Positions 17,204 through 26,915 of a stretch of DNA of 64,000 nt are shown here, in pieces. Position numbers and translations under genes: made by a program. The DNA is from an uncultured Pelagibacteraceae bacterium. Lineage in GTDB: Bacteria; Pseudomonadota; Alphaproteobacteria; Pelagibacterales; Pelagibacteraceae. The notes beneath the pieces are model-generated. The model was not told where the DNA came from. It saw only the letters and a list, made by a program, of their open reading frames with translations, and did not search any database. Position 1 is the stretch's first letter; the number at the start of each line of letters is the position of its first letter. Where the stretch lies: NCBI GenBank assembly GCA_902521355.1, contig CABYRT010000003.1, positions 51,790 through 115,789 on the forward strand. Reading direction: 5' to 3'.

Positions 17204-18405
17204 GGAGAAGGACCTGTTGGAATATCGATTTTTAAACCTCTTACAATTTCATTTTTAAAGTCATACATTGGTAAGGCACATATTTCACCTTTATGAATTT
17301 TATTATCATTGCAACTTACATCCACTATTAATCCTGGTTTATGTTTTGTAGAATTCATTAAAACTATTCCAACACCACATTTTTGAAAAGGAGACCAGGT
17401 ACTTGATGTAATTTTTCCAATTACTTCAGTATTAAATTTTATGTAAGTTCCTTTTAAACCTGTTCCATTTTCTACTCGTATTCCCCAACATCTTTTCTCT
17501 TTATCGGCAGTCATCAATGCTGATTTTCCAATAAAATAATTTTTTTTTAAATCGATATACTTACCTAACCCGACATCATATGGATTTGTTTCATGGTTAA
17601 AGTCTTGCCCAGCTGATAATAATCCAGATTCTATTCTTTTACATCTGAAACCAGGAGTCCCTGTAAGTATCATTCCCATTTTTTTTCCTTCCTCAAGTAT
17701 GTAATCCCCAACTTTTTCAGTATTATTATTTTTTCTAAAATAAATTTCCCAACCAAGTTCATTACTAAAACCCGATCTACTTATGATTACCTTTTCATTT
17801 AGTATAGTTATTTCTTTCCAATCAAAATATTTCCAATTCTCAGGAAAAGTTTCTTTACTTAAAACTTTTAAAAGATCCATAGATTTTGGTCCTTGAATTT
17901 GACTTACCCAAACGTCAGGGTCAGATATTTTTACATTAAGATTATCAGTGTGCGCTTTATACCACGAAAAAAGATCACCATCAGCTTGAACAAACCAGAA
18001 TTTATTTTCTTCAAGTTTTAGTAAAACTCCATCTGTAAGCATGCCTCCATCGTTGTAACAAGCGAATTGGTAAGAGCACCTTCCTACTTTTACTTTTGAG
18101 ATATCTCTTGTGAAAATTTTTTGTAAAAGTTTTTCTGCATCAGGACCAGATATTTCATACGGATGTTCTCCAGTATGACGAAATATTACCTCTTGTCTTA
18201 CTTTCCAATACATTTCATCAGCTGTTGCATGTGAAAGCACTTCTGGATTTAATCTTCCAGCATAAAAAGAATACTCTGGATCGTAAGGAAGTTCTTGATA
18301 CGCTAGAGGATGTATTCCAACAGTTCGTGCAAGTTCAACAACTTTATTATCATTGGATTTTAAAGGTTTTACTGAAAATCTGACTTTGTTTAATTCATTT
18401 TGCAT
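17182..18405 (-). CDS. GcvT/aminomethyltransferase family protein (substrate unknown)
   Basis: EISGPDAEKLLQKIFTRDISK, IQGPKSMDLL, ISRSGFSNELGWEIYF motifs. Confidence 0.85.
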   Translation of the reverse strand: MQNELNKVRFSVKPLKSNDNKVVELARTVGIHPLAYQELPYDPEYSFYAGRLNPEVLSHATADEMYWKVRQEVIFRHTGEHPYEISGPDAEKLLQKIFTRDISKVKVGRCSYQFACYNDGGMLTDGVLLKLEENKFWFVQADGDLFSWYKAHTDNLNVKISDPDVWVSQIQGPKSMDLLKVLSKETFPENWKYFDWKEITILNEKVIISRSGFSNELGWEIYFRKNNNTEKVGDYILEEGKKMGMILTGTPGFRCKRIESGLLSAGQDFNHETNPYDVGLGKYIDLKKNYFIGKSALMTADKEKRCWGIRVENGTGLKGTYIKFNTEVIGKITSSTWSPFQKCGVGIVLMNSTKHKPGLIVDVSCNDNKIHKGEICALPMYDFKNEIVRGLKIDIPTGPSPWSGIKK

Positions 18406-18546
18406 TTATAAATATAGAAAAAGTGTATATTAATTAAAATATCTATTCAATTAGTAGATGAATCACTACATTTTGCATGTTGTTATCTAGTTCCGGAATT
18501 GTTATCTTTTTGATTATTTAAACAACTAAAGAAAAAGAGGGAACTT

Positions 18547-20034
18547 ATGAAATACATACTTAAAGTTTTTTCAGTGACTTTTATGTCTCTGATATTATCT
18601 TTTTCTATTGCCAATGCATCAAGTGGAGTATTTAAAGTATCACATGATCTTGGATTTGGAAAAGATACTAACTTAGATGCCATAACTAAAGGGCGTTTAT
18701 TTCAAGTTGTCATCAAAACACAAAATAGATTAGTAAGACCTGATATGAACGGTGTGCCATCACCTTCATTATCAACAGATTGGAGTGCTAATTCTGATGC
18801 AACTGAATGGACATTTAATTTAAGAAAAGGAATATATTTCCATGATGGATCAGCATTTGATGCTCCAGATGTAAAATATTCTCTAATGAGAGCTAAAGAT
18901 CCTGATATTGGATCTCCCGTGAGAAAAAGTTTAAATGTAGTTGAAGATATTCAGGTAGTTGATCAGCATACTGTTAAAATGAAGTTATCAACTTCATTTG
19001 CTGACTTTCCATTATTGCTAACTGACTACAGATTGAGAATGATACCTGAAGGATCAGGAGATACTATAGGTCAAACTGGAGTTGGTACTGGACCATTTAT
19101 GGTTGATAAATTTGATCCAGAAGGAACTACAATTCTAAAAGCTAACCCAGATTATTGGGAAGGTGCACCAGGAGTTGCAGAAGTTCATGTCATTGCGATA
19201 CCAGATGCTCAAGCAAGAATTCAAGCTCTTTTAACGGGTCAAATTGATATGAATAGATATGTTCCTTTCAATCAAAAAAAGATATTTGACAGTAATTCTA
19301 AATTTACAACAACTGTAATTCCTACTGGAAACTGGAGAGGTGTAGTTATGAGAACTGATACTGCTCCATTTGATAATCCTAAAGTGAGAAAAGCTTTTAG
19401 GTTAGCAGTTGATAGACAAGAACTTGTAGATCTAGTTATGGGTGGTGCAGCAACTGTGTCTTGCGATACACCTGTAATGCCATCTGATCAATATCGTTTA
19501 CAAATGGATTGTCCTCAAAATATTAGTAAAGCAAAAAATTTATTAAGAGAAGCAGGGTATCCAAATGGAATTGAATTGACTGTTTACCCAGCAACTTTAG
19601 AACCAACTTGGCCTACAATTGCAGAAGTCGTTCAGCAGCAAGTTGCAAAAGCTGGAATTAAAGTTAACATTGAAATGGTACCATCTAAAGGTTATTGGAA
19701 TGAAGTATGGATGAAAAAACCAGTTTCAATGACACGTTGGAACCAAAGACCAGCAGATACAATCTTGCATGAAGCATATCATAGTGGAGCAAAATGGAAT
19801 GAGTCTTATTTCAAAAATGCTGACTTTGATAAAAATTTAGCTGATGCTAGAAGTGAGTTGGATTTCAATAAAAGAAAAAAAGCATATCAAAATGCTCAAA
19901 TGACTTTATGGGAACAAAGTGGAACAATGATCCCATACCATGTATCTAGACTTGTGGTTACTTCATCAAAAGTTAAAAACCTTGATGCTGTAGATCACTT
20001 TTCTATACAGTGGCATAAAGTTAAAGTTGACTAA
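18547..20034 (+). CDS. ABC transporter substrate-binding protein, family 5 (peptide/opine type)
   Basis: Signal peptide; WTFNLRKGIYFHDGSAFDAPDVKYSL motif of SBP family 5. Confidence 0.92.
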   Translation: MKYILKVFSVTFMSLILSFSIANASSGVFKVSHDLGFGKDTNLDAITKGRLFQVVIKTQNRLVRPDMNGVPSPSLSTDWSANSDATEWTFNLRKGIYFHDGSAFDAPDVKYSLMRAKDPDIGSPVRKSLNVVEDIQVVDQHTVKMKLSTSFADFPLLLTDYRLRMIPEGSGDTIGQTGVGTGPFMVDKFDPEGTTILKANPDYWEGAPGVAEVHVIAIPDAQARIQALLTGQIDMNRYVPFNQKKIFDSNSKFTTTVIPTGNWRGVVMRTDTAPFDNPKVRKAFRLAVDRQELVDLVMGGAATVSCDTPVMPSDQYRLQMDCPQNISKAKNLLREAGYPNGIELTVYPATLEPTWPTIAEVVQQQVAKAGIKVNIEMVPSKGYWNEVWMKKPVSMTRWNQRPADTILHEAYHSGAKWNESYFKNADFDKNLADARSELDFNKRKKAYQNAQMTLWEQSGTMIPYHVSRLVVTSSKVKNLDAVDHFSIQWHKVKVD

Positions 20035-20046
20035 AAGTATTTAGAT

Positions 20047-20070
20047 AAAGGCCGCATATGAGCGGCCTTT
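20047..20070 (+). terminator. Terminator-like hairpin AAAGGCCGC-ATATGA-GCGGCCTTT, followed by ATTTTATTT
   Basis: 9-bp perfect stem read directly, between SBP and first permease. Confidence 0.8.
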
Positions 20071-20119
20071 ATTTTATTTCTATTTAATTTATTTTTGTTA
20101 AAAAGTTCTAGTTAATCTT

Positions 20120-21076
20120 ATGCTTTTATTAATTTTAAAAAGAATTGGACTAGGGCTTATCACTTTATTTATAGTTTCATTAATTACATTTGTAGGTGTT
20201 GAAGTTTTACCTGGGGATGCATGCACAACATATTTAGAAAGAGAAGCTTATGGAGCGGCTCTTGATGCTTGCATAAAAAGACTTGGTCTTGATATTCCTG
20301 CTTATGAAAGATACTTGGACTGGGCATCAAATGTTGTACGTGGTGATTTTGGTTACTCTTTAAGTGGAGAAATGCCAATTAATGAAGTACTAGGTCCAAG
20401 AGTTAAAAACTCTTTAGTTTTAGCCTCTGTTTCAATACTTATAGGAATTCCTTTAGCAATCGTATTAGGAATAATAACTGCTCTTTGGAGAGATAAGCTT
20501 CCAGATATTATGATCTCAACTATCACAATTTTCTCAATGACTATTCCTGAGTTTATTAGTGCTACTTTGCTTATTTTAATTGTTGCAATTTGGCTTGGTT
20601 GGCTACCAGGCATTGTGATTATACCATCGGATGCAACTTTTTATGAATTACTCTCAAATATAATTTTACCTGTTGTTGCGATTTCAATGATTATGACAGC
20701 ACACATGGCAAGAATGGTACGTTCAAGTGTAATTCAAGTAATGGCTAGTGATTATGTGCAAATGGCAATTTTAAAAGGCGTTCCATATTGGAAAATGGTA
20801 TTTAGACATGTATTGCCAAATGCACTATTGCCAGCAATAAATGTTGTAGCGTTAACAATTGCTTGGTTGCTGGGTGGTGTTGTTGTTACAGAAGTTGTTT
20901 TTAATTATCCAGGCTTAGGGAGATTGGTAATTGAATCTATATCAAATAGAGATTTACCTGTTGTTCAAGCATTAGCAATAATATTGGCATCAATCTACGT
21001 GGGAATAAATTTAATAGCAGATTTAATGACACTCATGCTTAATCCAAGATTAAAAAGTTTACAGATAAGAAAATAA
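20120..21076 (+). CDS. ABC transporter permease, DppB type
   Basis: MLLLILKRIGLGLITLFIVSLITF N-terminus and DppB-type EAA loop. Confidence 0.92.
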   Translation: MLLLILKRIGLGLITLFIVSLITFVGVEVLPGDACTTYLEREAYGAALDACIKRLGLDIPAYERYLDWASNVVRGDFGYSLSGEMPINEVLGPRVKNSLVLASVSILIGIPLAIVLGIITALWRDKLPDIMISTITIFSMTIPEFISATLLILIVAIWLGWLPGIVIIPSDATFYELLSNIILPVVAISMIMTAHMARMVRSSVIQVMASDYVQMAILKGVPYWKMVFRHVLPNALLPAINVVALTIAWLLGGVVVTEVVFNYPGLGRLVIESISNRDLPVVQALAIILASIYVGINLIADLMTLMLNPRLKSLQIRK

Positions 21077-21077
21077 A

Positions 21078-21971
21078 ATGGAGAGTAATTTAATTACAGA
21101 AGATAAACAAAAAAATAAGCTAGAAAAGGCTTTTGAGATTTTAAAAACTATGGCCTCCAAGCCTTCTGGATTAATTGGACTTACAATTGTTTTATTTCAT
21201 GTAATTTTAGCATTAATAAGCCCTTACATAGCACCATACGATTATAAAGCAATTAGCCCAAATACAATGTTACTTGCTCCTTCGGCTGAACATTGGTTTG
21301 GAACAGATAGCTTAGGTAGAGATGTTTTCACAAGAACAATACTTGGAGGACGAACAGCTCTTACAGTAACTTTTTTTGGATCACTTATAGCTCTTTTGTG
21401 GGGAGGTTTACTTGGAATTTTTTGTGGTTTAGTTGGAGGTAAAATTGACGATGTTGTGATGAGAGTTGTTGATGCGTTTCTTTCTATCCCTTGGATACTT
21501 GCAATGTTATTAATTGTTTCTCTTTTAGGAACATCAACAGAGGTTTTAATTCCTGCACTAGGTTTTTTTTATGGTAAAGGAATAGTAAGAGTTGCTAGAG
21601 CTGCTACTCACGATGTTATTGCTAAAGACTTTATAGTTTCAGCCAGAGCAAGAGGTCATAGCAACATGTCTATTATTTGGAATGAAATTATTCCAAATGT
21701 TAGAGATGCTATATTAGTAGAAGGAGCAATGAGATGGTCATGGATGTTATTAGGATTTAGCTCGTTGTCATTCTTAGGTTTTGGTGTAAGTCCTCCAACA
21801 CCCGATTGGGGTTTAATGATCTCCAATGCTAGAGGATTAATGTCGTTTGCATATTGGTCTGTAATTGCCCCAATAGTAGGATTAAGTTCGTTAATTATTG
21901 GAATAAATTTAACTGCTGATGCATTTGCAAAAGCTTTAGGAATTGATCGTTCAACCAAGGCACCTGTTTAA
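21078..21971 (+). CDS. ABC transporter permease, DppC type
   Basis: HWFGTDSLGRDVFTRTILGGRTAL motif. Confidence 0.93.
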   Translation: MESNLITEDKQKNKLEKAFEILKTMASKPSGLIGLTIVLFHVILALISPYIAPYDYKAISPNTMLLAPSAEHWFGTDSLGRDVFTRTILGGRTALTVTFFGSLIALLWGGLLGIFCGLVGGKIDDVVMRVVDAFLSIPWILAMLLIVSLLGTSTEVLIPALGFFYGKGIVRVARAATHDVIAKDFIVSARARGHSNMSIIWNEIIPNVRDAILVEGAMRWSWMLLGFSSLSFLGFGVSPPTPDWGLMISNARGLMSFAYWSVIAPIVGLSSLIIGINLTADAFAKALGIDRSTKAPV

Positions 21972-23999
21972 ATGAATGAAATAATTGAAAGTGTTAAAAA
22001 TTTATCAATTGGATTTAACAGTCAGAAGGGCAAACAAATTTCAATACTTAGAAATGTTTCAACTAATATAAAAAAAGGAGAGACTGTAGGGATCGTAGGG
22101 GAGTCGGGCTCTGGAAAAAGTACATTAGCACTTGCTATGATGGGCTATATAAAACAAGGCTTATTTCCTCTTAAGGGTGAATGCCTCTTTAAATCTGAGG
22201 ATTTATTGAAGATGAGCAGTAGACAGCTAGAAAAAATTAGAGGTAGAAAAATAGCCATGATACCTCAAAATGCAGGACAAGCACTAACACCAAATTTAAA
22301 AATTGGATACCAAATTGATGAGGCATTAAGATTACATACAGATCTAAATAAAACAGAGAGAGATAAAAAAATTTCTGAGTTACTAAATAAAGTTAGACTT
22401 CCTTCACCAGAGACTATGGCTTTTCGTTATCCTCACGAGCTTTCTGGAGGACAGCAACAAAGAGTGGCTGTTGCAATGGCATTGGCTGGCAAACCAGATT
22501 TACTTTTATTAGATGAGCCAACTACTGGATTAGACGTTACAACACAAGCTCATGTATTAGAACTACTAAGATTTATAGCAAAAGATACCGGAACATCTAT
22601 GATCTATGTTAGTCATGATCTTGGAGCCATAGCACAGGTTAGTGATAGAATAGTTGTAATGTATGCGGGAGAAATTGTTTTAGAAGGACCAGCAAGAAAA
22701 ATATTAAAGGAACCTATTCATCCTTATACTTATGGATTGTTAAAATCGATACCTAAACTTTCACTAGCTGGACTTCCAGCTTCTATGCCAGGAAGCCAAC
22801 CTCAGCCTGGAAGCATAAATGAAGGTTGTAGTTTTTATGATAGATGTAACTTAGCAACTGATAATTGTAAAAAAAATTCACCAGATCTAGAACATATTAA
22901 AGAATTAGATACCAATGTCAGATGTTTTAATTATAAAGAATTAATAAACCAAAATAATAATTTACAAACTTCAATAACAAAAAAATCAAATAATAGTGAA
23001 GCAAATGAAGTTTTAAAATTAAAGGATGTTTCAATTAGTTATGCAAAGCAGAAATTTTTTGATCAATTATTAAATAAAATTTCTGATCAAAACCCAACAG
23101 TTAAAAATATAAATATAGATATAAAAAAAGGAGAGACTATTGCCCTGGTTGGTGAGTCTGGAAGTGGCAAGTCTACCATCTTAAAATCAATTGCTGGCTT
23201 ACTCAAAACAAAAGATGGTCAAATTAAATTTGAAAATGATCGTATTTTATCTTCTGATTTAAAAATGAGAAATCCAAACGATCTGCGAGCAATACAACTT
23301 ATATTTCAAAATCCAGACGAGTCATTAAATCCAAACCACACAGTTGAACAAATACTTTCTCAACCTCTAAAGTTGTATTTTAATTTATCAGGAGAAGAAT
23401 TAAAAAAAAATATAATCGATCTACTAAAAAAAGTAAGGTTAGGAGAATTTTATATGTCAAGATATCCTAGACAATTATCAGGTGGTGAGAAACAAAGAGT
23501 TGCAGTTGCAAGAGCATTTGCTGCTAAGCCAGATATAATTTTGTGTGATGAGGTTACATCAGCTTTAGATGTTTCGGTTCAAGCAGCAGTTTTAAACTTA
23601 TTACAACAATTAAAAGAAGATCTAGGAACAACCTATGTATTTGTTTCTCATGATCTGGCTGTTGTTAGAGCAATTAGTGATAGAGTTGCAGTTTTATATC
23701 AAGGAAGGTTATGTGAAATTGGTCCTTCTCAAAATGTTTATAAATTTCCATCACATCCTTATACTGAAGTATTGCTAGGTGCTGTTTTGGAACCAGATCC
23801 AGATATAAAACCAAAATTAGTAGCTGAGGATATAGTAGAGGAAAAACCCCCTGAGAAAGGCTGTTCTTTTCAAGGAAGATGCCCTAGGAAAATAGGTGAT
23901 ATTTGTAATTCAGAAGTTCCACCATGGCAAATAGGTGAAAATGGTAACGCTATTAGATGTCATATTAATATTGAAGAATTAGCAAGTTTACAGCAGTAG
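21972..23999 (+). CDS. Fused dipeptide-type ABC transporter ATP-binding protein (DppD-DppF type)
   Basis: Two Walker A (GESGSGKST) and two LSGG signatures. Confidence 0.94.
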   Translation: MNEIIESVKNLSIGFNSQKGKQISILRNVSTNIKKGETVGIVGESGSGKSTLALAMMGYIKQGLFPLKGECLFKSEDLLKMSSRQLEKIRGRKIAMIPQNAGQALTPNLKIGYQIDEALRLHTDLNKTERDKKISELLNKVRLPSPETMAFRYPHELSGGQQQRVAVAMALAGKPDLLLLDEPTTGLDVTTQAHVLELLRFIAKDTGTSMIYVSHDLGAIAQVSDRIVVMYAGEIVLEGPARKILKEPIHPYTYGLLKSIPKLSLAGLPASMPGSQPQPGSINEGCSFYDRCNLATDNCKKNSPDLEHIKELDTNVRCFNYKELINQNNNLQTSITKKSNNSEANEVLKLKDVSISYAKQKFFDQLLNKISDQNPTVKNINIDIKKGETIALVGESGSGKSTILKSIAGLLKTKDGQIKFENDRILSSDLKMRNPNDLRAIQLIFQNPDESLNPNHTVEQILSQPLKLYFNLSGEELKKNIIDLLKKVRLGEFYMSRYPRQLSGGEKQRVAVARAFAAKPDIILCDEVTSALDVSVQAAVLNLLQQLKEDLGTTYVFVSHDLAVVRAISDRVAVLYQGRLCEIGPSQNVYKFPSHPYTEVLLGAVLEPDPDIKPKLVAEDIVEEKPPEKGCSFQGRCPRKIGDICNSEVPPWQIGENGNAIRCHINIEELASLQQ

Positions 24000-24056
24000 T
24001 TATGACATTTATTTTATTTCCTACTCAGTCTCAATTTAATATAAGAAACCTTCTTT

Positions 24057-26279
24057 ATGAAAATAAATAATGTAGTTGTAATTGGTTCTGGAACAATGGG
24101 TAGCGGTATAGCTGCACATTTGTGTAACGCAAATATTCCTGTTACTTTGTTGGATTTAACTACAGAAATTAGTCAAAAGGCTAAAGAGAGAATAGGAAAA
24201 TCTAGACCTCCTTTATTAATAGATAAATCAAAATTAGATAATATACATGTAGGAAACATTGAGGAAAACTTTGATGTGGTTTCGAATGCGGATTGGATTG
24301 TAGAAGCTGTTGTAGAAAGAATAGATATAAAACATAATATTTATGAAAAAATTTTCAAACATAGAAAAAAAGAATCTGTTGTTTCATCTAATACTTCATC
24401 TATTCCAATAAGTGTTCTATCAGAAAAATTATCTGATCAAGACAAAAAGGATTTCTGCATAACTCACTTCTTTAATCCTGTTAGATACATGGATTTACTG
24501 GAAATAGTAAAAAGTAATGAAAGTGATTTAGATAAAGTTAAACTTTTAAAAGACTTTTGTGAAATAGACTTAGGTAAAGGTGCAATTATCTGTAATGACA
24601 CTCCAGGATTTTTAGGTAATAGAATTGGAGTTTATGCAATGCAAATTGCTATGACGGAAGCATTTAAAATGAAACTCAGTATAGAAGAGGCTGACGCTGT
24701 CTTTGGTAGACCAATGGGTATACCTAAAACCGGAGTATTTGGATTGTATGACCTAATTGGTATTGATTTAATGGCAGATGTATTAAAAAGTTTTATTAAA
24801 GAATTACCTGAAAGCGATCCATTTCAACCTGTAGCAAGGGAAATGCCACTTGTAAAAAAATTAATAGAAACTGGATATACTGGTAGAAAAGGAAAAGGTG
24901 GATTTTATAGAATGAATAAGGAGGGTGGTAAGAAAATTTTAGAGGCCATCAATCTTGAAACTGGGGAATATTCTCCCTCAAAAAAAATAGATATTAAATC
25001 TGAAAAAGTTGATTTAAAAAAATTAATTAATCGTGGAGATAAATATGGAGATTATGCTTGGTCAGTAATTTCTAAAATAATAAAATATTCTTCTTCATTA
25101 GTTCCAGGTATTACAGATAAGTTTAACGACATCGATGAAGCAATGAGACTTGGCTTCAATTGGTCTAGAGGGCCTTTTGAAATGTTAAAAGAAATTGGAG
25201 TGAATAATTTTTTTCAAAAAATTGATAATTTTGAGGGAAATAAATTTTTAGAAAATTTATCCAAATCCAAAGATGAAAATTTTTATGGTGAGAGACAACA
25301 ATATACTGAAATTGAAACTTTAGGAAAAATTAAACCAAGAGCCCTTAAACTTGATAAAAATAATTCTGCTGAAATTTACAGATTTCCTGAATTTAACATT
25401 GTCGAATTTACAACTAAAGCAAACGCTTTGGATTATGACTCAATGGACTCTTTAAAAAACGCTACAGACAAACCATTGATAATTATTAATGAAAGTATGC
25501 AGTTTTCTGCCGGTGTTAATTTAACATATACTATGAATTTTGCAGATAAAGGTGACTTTAAATCAATAGAAAAATTTGTCGGTTATTTTCAAGAAACATG
25601 CAAACACTTAAAATACTCAAAATTTCCAGTAGTTTCAGCACCATCAGGTCTTACACTTGGAGGAGGTTTTGAAGTTTTAGTTCAAAGTAACTTTGTTGCT
25701 TCGCATACAAATATTGTTGTTGGATTAGTTGAAACATTGGTTGGTCTAGTTCCAGCTGGAGGAGGATGTAAAGAAATGTTATGGAGATGGTCTCAAACAG
25801 ACGAGGCAAAAAATGATCCAGATTTTGCACCTTTAAAAGTTTTTGATATCATTGGTTATGCAAAAACTGCAACATCTCCAGTAGAAGCTGAACCTCTAAA
25901 GTATTTAATCCCTGAAAATAAAAAAATTATGAGCAGAAATAGTTTATTAAATGAAGCTAGAAAAATTTTGGATCAAAATAAAGAATTTACTCCTCCAAAA
26001 GAATGCACATTTAATTTATCTGGCAAATCTTTAAAAGACAAAATGGTTGGTATGTTAGAAAAACTGTATAACGATAAAATTATATTAGATCATGGAATGA
26101 TGGTTGGAACAGAGCTAGCAAATGTTCTAAGTGGTGGTGATACAACTATAGATAAAACGCTTACAGAAGATCAGTTGTTTAAATTAGAGTTAGATGCTTT
26201 CATGAAATTAATTGAGACAAGTAAAACCCAAGATAGAATTAAACACACATTATCAACTGGAAAACCTCTAGTTAACTAA
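24057..26279 (+). CDS. 3-hydroxyacyl-CoA dehydrogenase / enoyl-CoA hydratase bifunctional protein, HAD domain N-terminal
   Basis: VVIGSGTMGSGIAAHLC NAD fold; C-terminal crotonase-like SGLTLGGGFEVLV. Confidence 0.9.
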   Translation: MKINNVVVIGSGTMGSGIAAHLCNANIPVTLLDLTTEISQKAKERIGKSRPPLLIDKSKLDNIHVGNIEENFDVVSNADWIVEAVVERIDIKHNIYEKIFKHRKKESVVSSNTSSIPISVLSEKLSDQDKKDFCITHFFNPVRYMDLLEIVKSNESDLDKVKLLKDFCEIDLGKGAIICNDTPGFLGNRIGVYAMQIAMTEAFKMKLSIEEADAVFGRPMGIPKTGVFGLYDLIGIDLMADVLKSFIKELPESDPFQPVAREMPLVKKLIETGYTGRKGKGGFYRMNKEGGKKILEAINLETGEYSPSKKIDIKSEKVDLKKLINRGDKYGDYAWSVISKIIKYSSSLVPGITDKFNDIDEAMRLGFNWSRGPFEMLKEIGVNNFFQKIDNFEGNKFLENLSKSKDENFYGERQQYTEIETLGKIKPRALKLDKNNSAEIYRFPEFNIVEFTTKANALDYDSMDSLKNATDKPLIIINESMQFSAGVNLTYTMNFADKGDFKSIEKFVGYFQETCKHLKYSKFPVVSAPSGLTLGGGFEVLVQSNFVASHTNIVVGLVETLVGLVPAGGGCKEMLWRWSQTDEAKNDPDFAPLKVFDIIGYAKTATSPVEAEPLKYLIPENKKIMSRNSLLNEARKILDQNKEFTPPKECTFNLSGKSLKDKMVGMLEKLYNDKIILDHGMMVGTELANVLSGGDTTIDKTLTEDQLFKLELDAFMKLIETSKTQDRIKHTLSTGKPLVN

Positions 26280-26915
26280 TAACTTTAGATTTTTAATATA
26301 ATCAGGTTTTAATACATAGGTTGATTTATTTCCCGCTTTAATTTTTTTTAAAGAGTCCATCCCTGCAATTACTCTTCCAATTGGAGTATATTCACCTTGA
26401 TATATTGGTATATCTATTAAAGTAATAAAAAATTCACTATCTTCTGTGTCGAATTGATCTTTCCTTGCAAAAGCCACAGAGCCAGCATTAAATAAAAAAT
26501 TACTACTAAGCTCAGATTTAATTGTTCCTAAACCAGATTTACCAGTTCCTACTTTAGAATAATTTAGATTAGATACATTTCCATATTCAATATCTCCAGC
26601 TTGTATTAAAGTATTTTCTATTACTCGATAAAAAGTTGAACCATTATAGGAACCTCTATTTATTAACTTCTTAAATCGATTTACAGCTTTAGGTGCAATT
26701 TTAGGATCTAATTCAATTAGAACGTTACCGCATTCAACCTCCATAATTGCAATATTCTGCTTATCTTTAAAATCAATGTTATTTAAATCGATTTTTTTTA
26801 CAAAAAGACATTTATTACTTAATATATAAAATGAACCTAAAGTTAAAATAATAAGCAGAATAAGAAAAATAAATAATATTTTTTCAGATAGCGATGGTTT
26901 AATTTTTTTTATCAT
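26268..26915 (-). CDS. Cyclophilin-type peptidyl-prolyl cis-trans isomerase, membrane-anchored
   Basis: N-terminal TM; APKAVNRFKKLI, STFYRVI, GSVAFAR motifs. Confidence 0.88.
   Translation of the reverse strand: MIKKIKPSLSEKILFIFLILLIILTLGSFYILSNKCLFVKKIDLNNIDFKDKQNIAIMEVECGNVLIELDPKIAPKAVNRFKKLINRGSYNGSTFYRVIENTLIQAGDIEYGNVSNLNYSKVGTGKSGLGTIKSELSSNFLFNAGSVAFARKDQFDTEDSEFFITLIDIPIYQGEYTPIGRVIAGMDSLKKIKAGNKSTYVLKPDYIKNLKLLVN

Noticed and set aside
18396-18478. Direct repeat CATTTTGCAT at 18396-18405 and 18469-18478 in a divergent promoter region
   Set aside because: One copy lies over the start codon of a gene; a 10-mer repeat in AT-rich sequence is weak evidence without conservation.
24057-26279. 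Inverted domain order (HAD before hydratase) in the FadJ-like protein as a novelty
   Set aside because: This order is already known in FadN-type bacterial enzymes.
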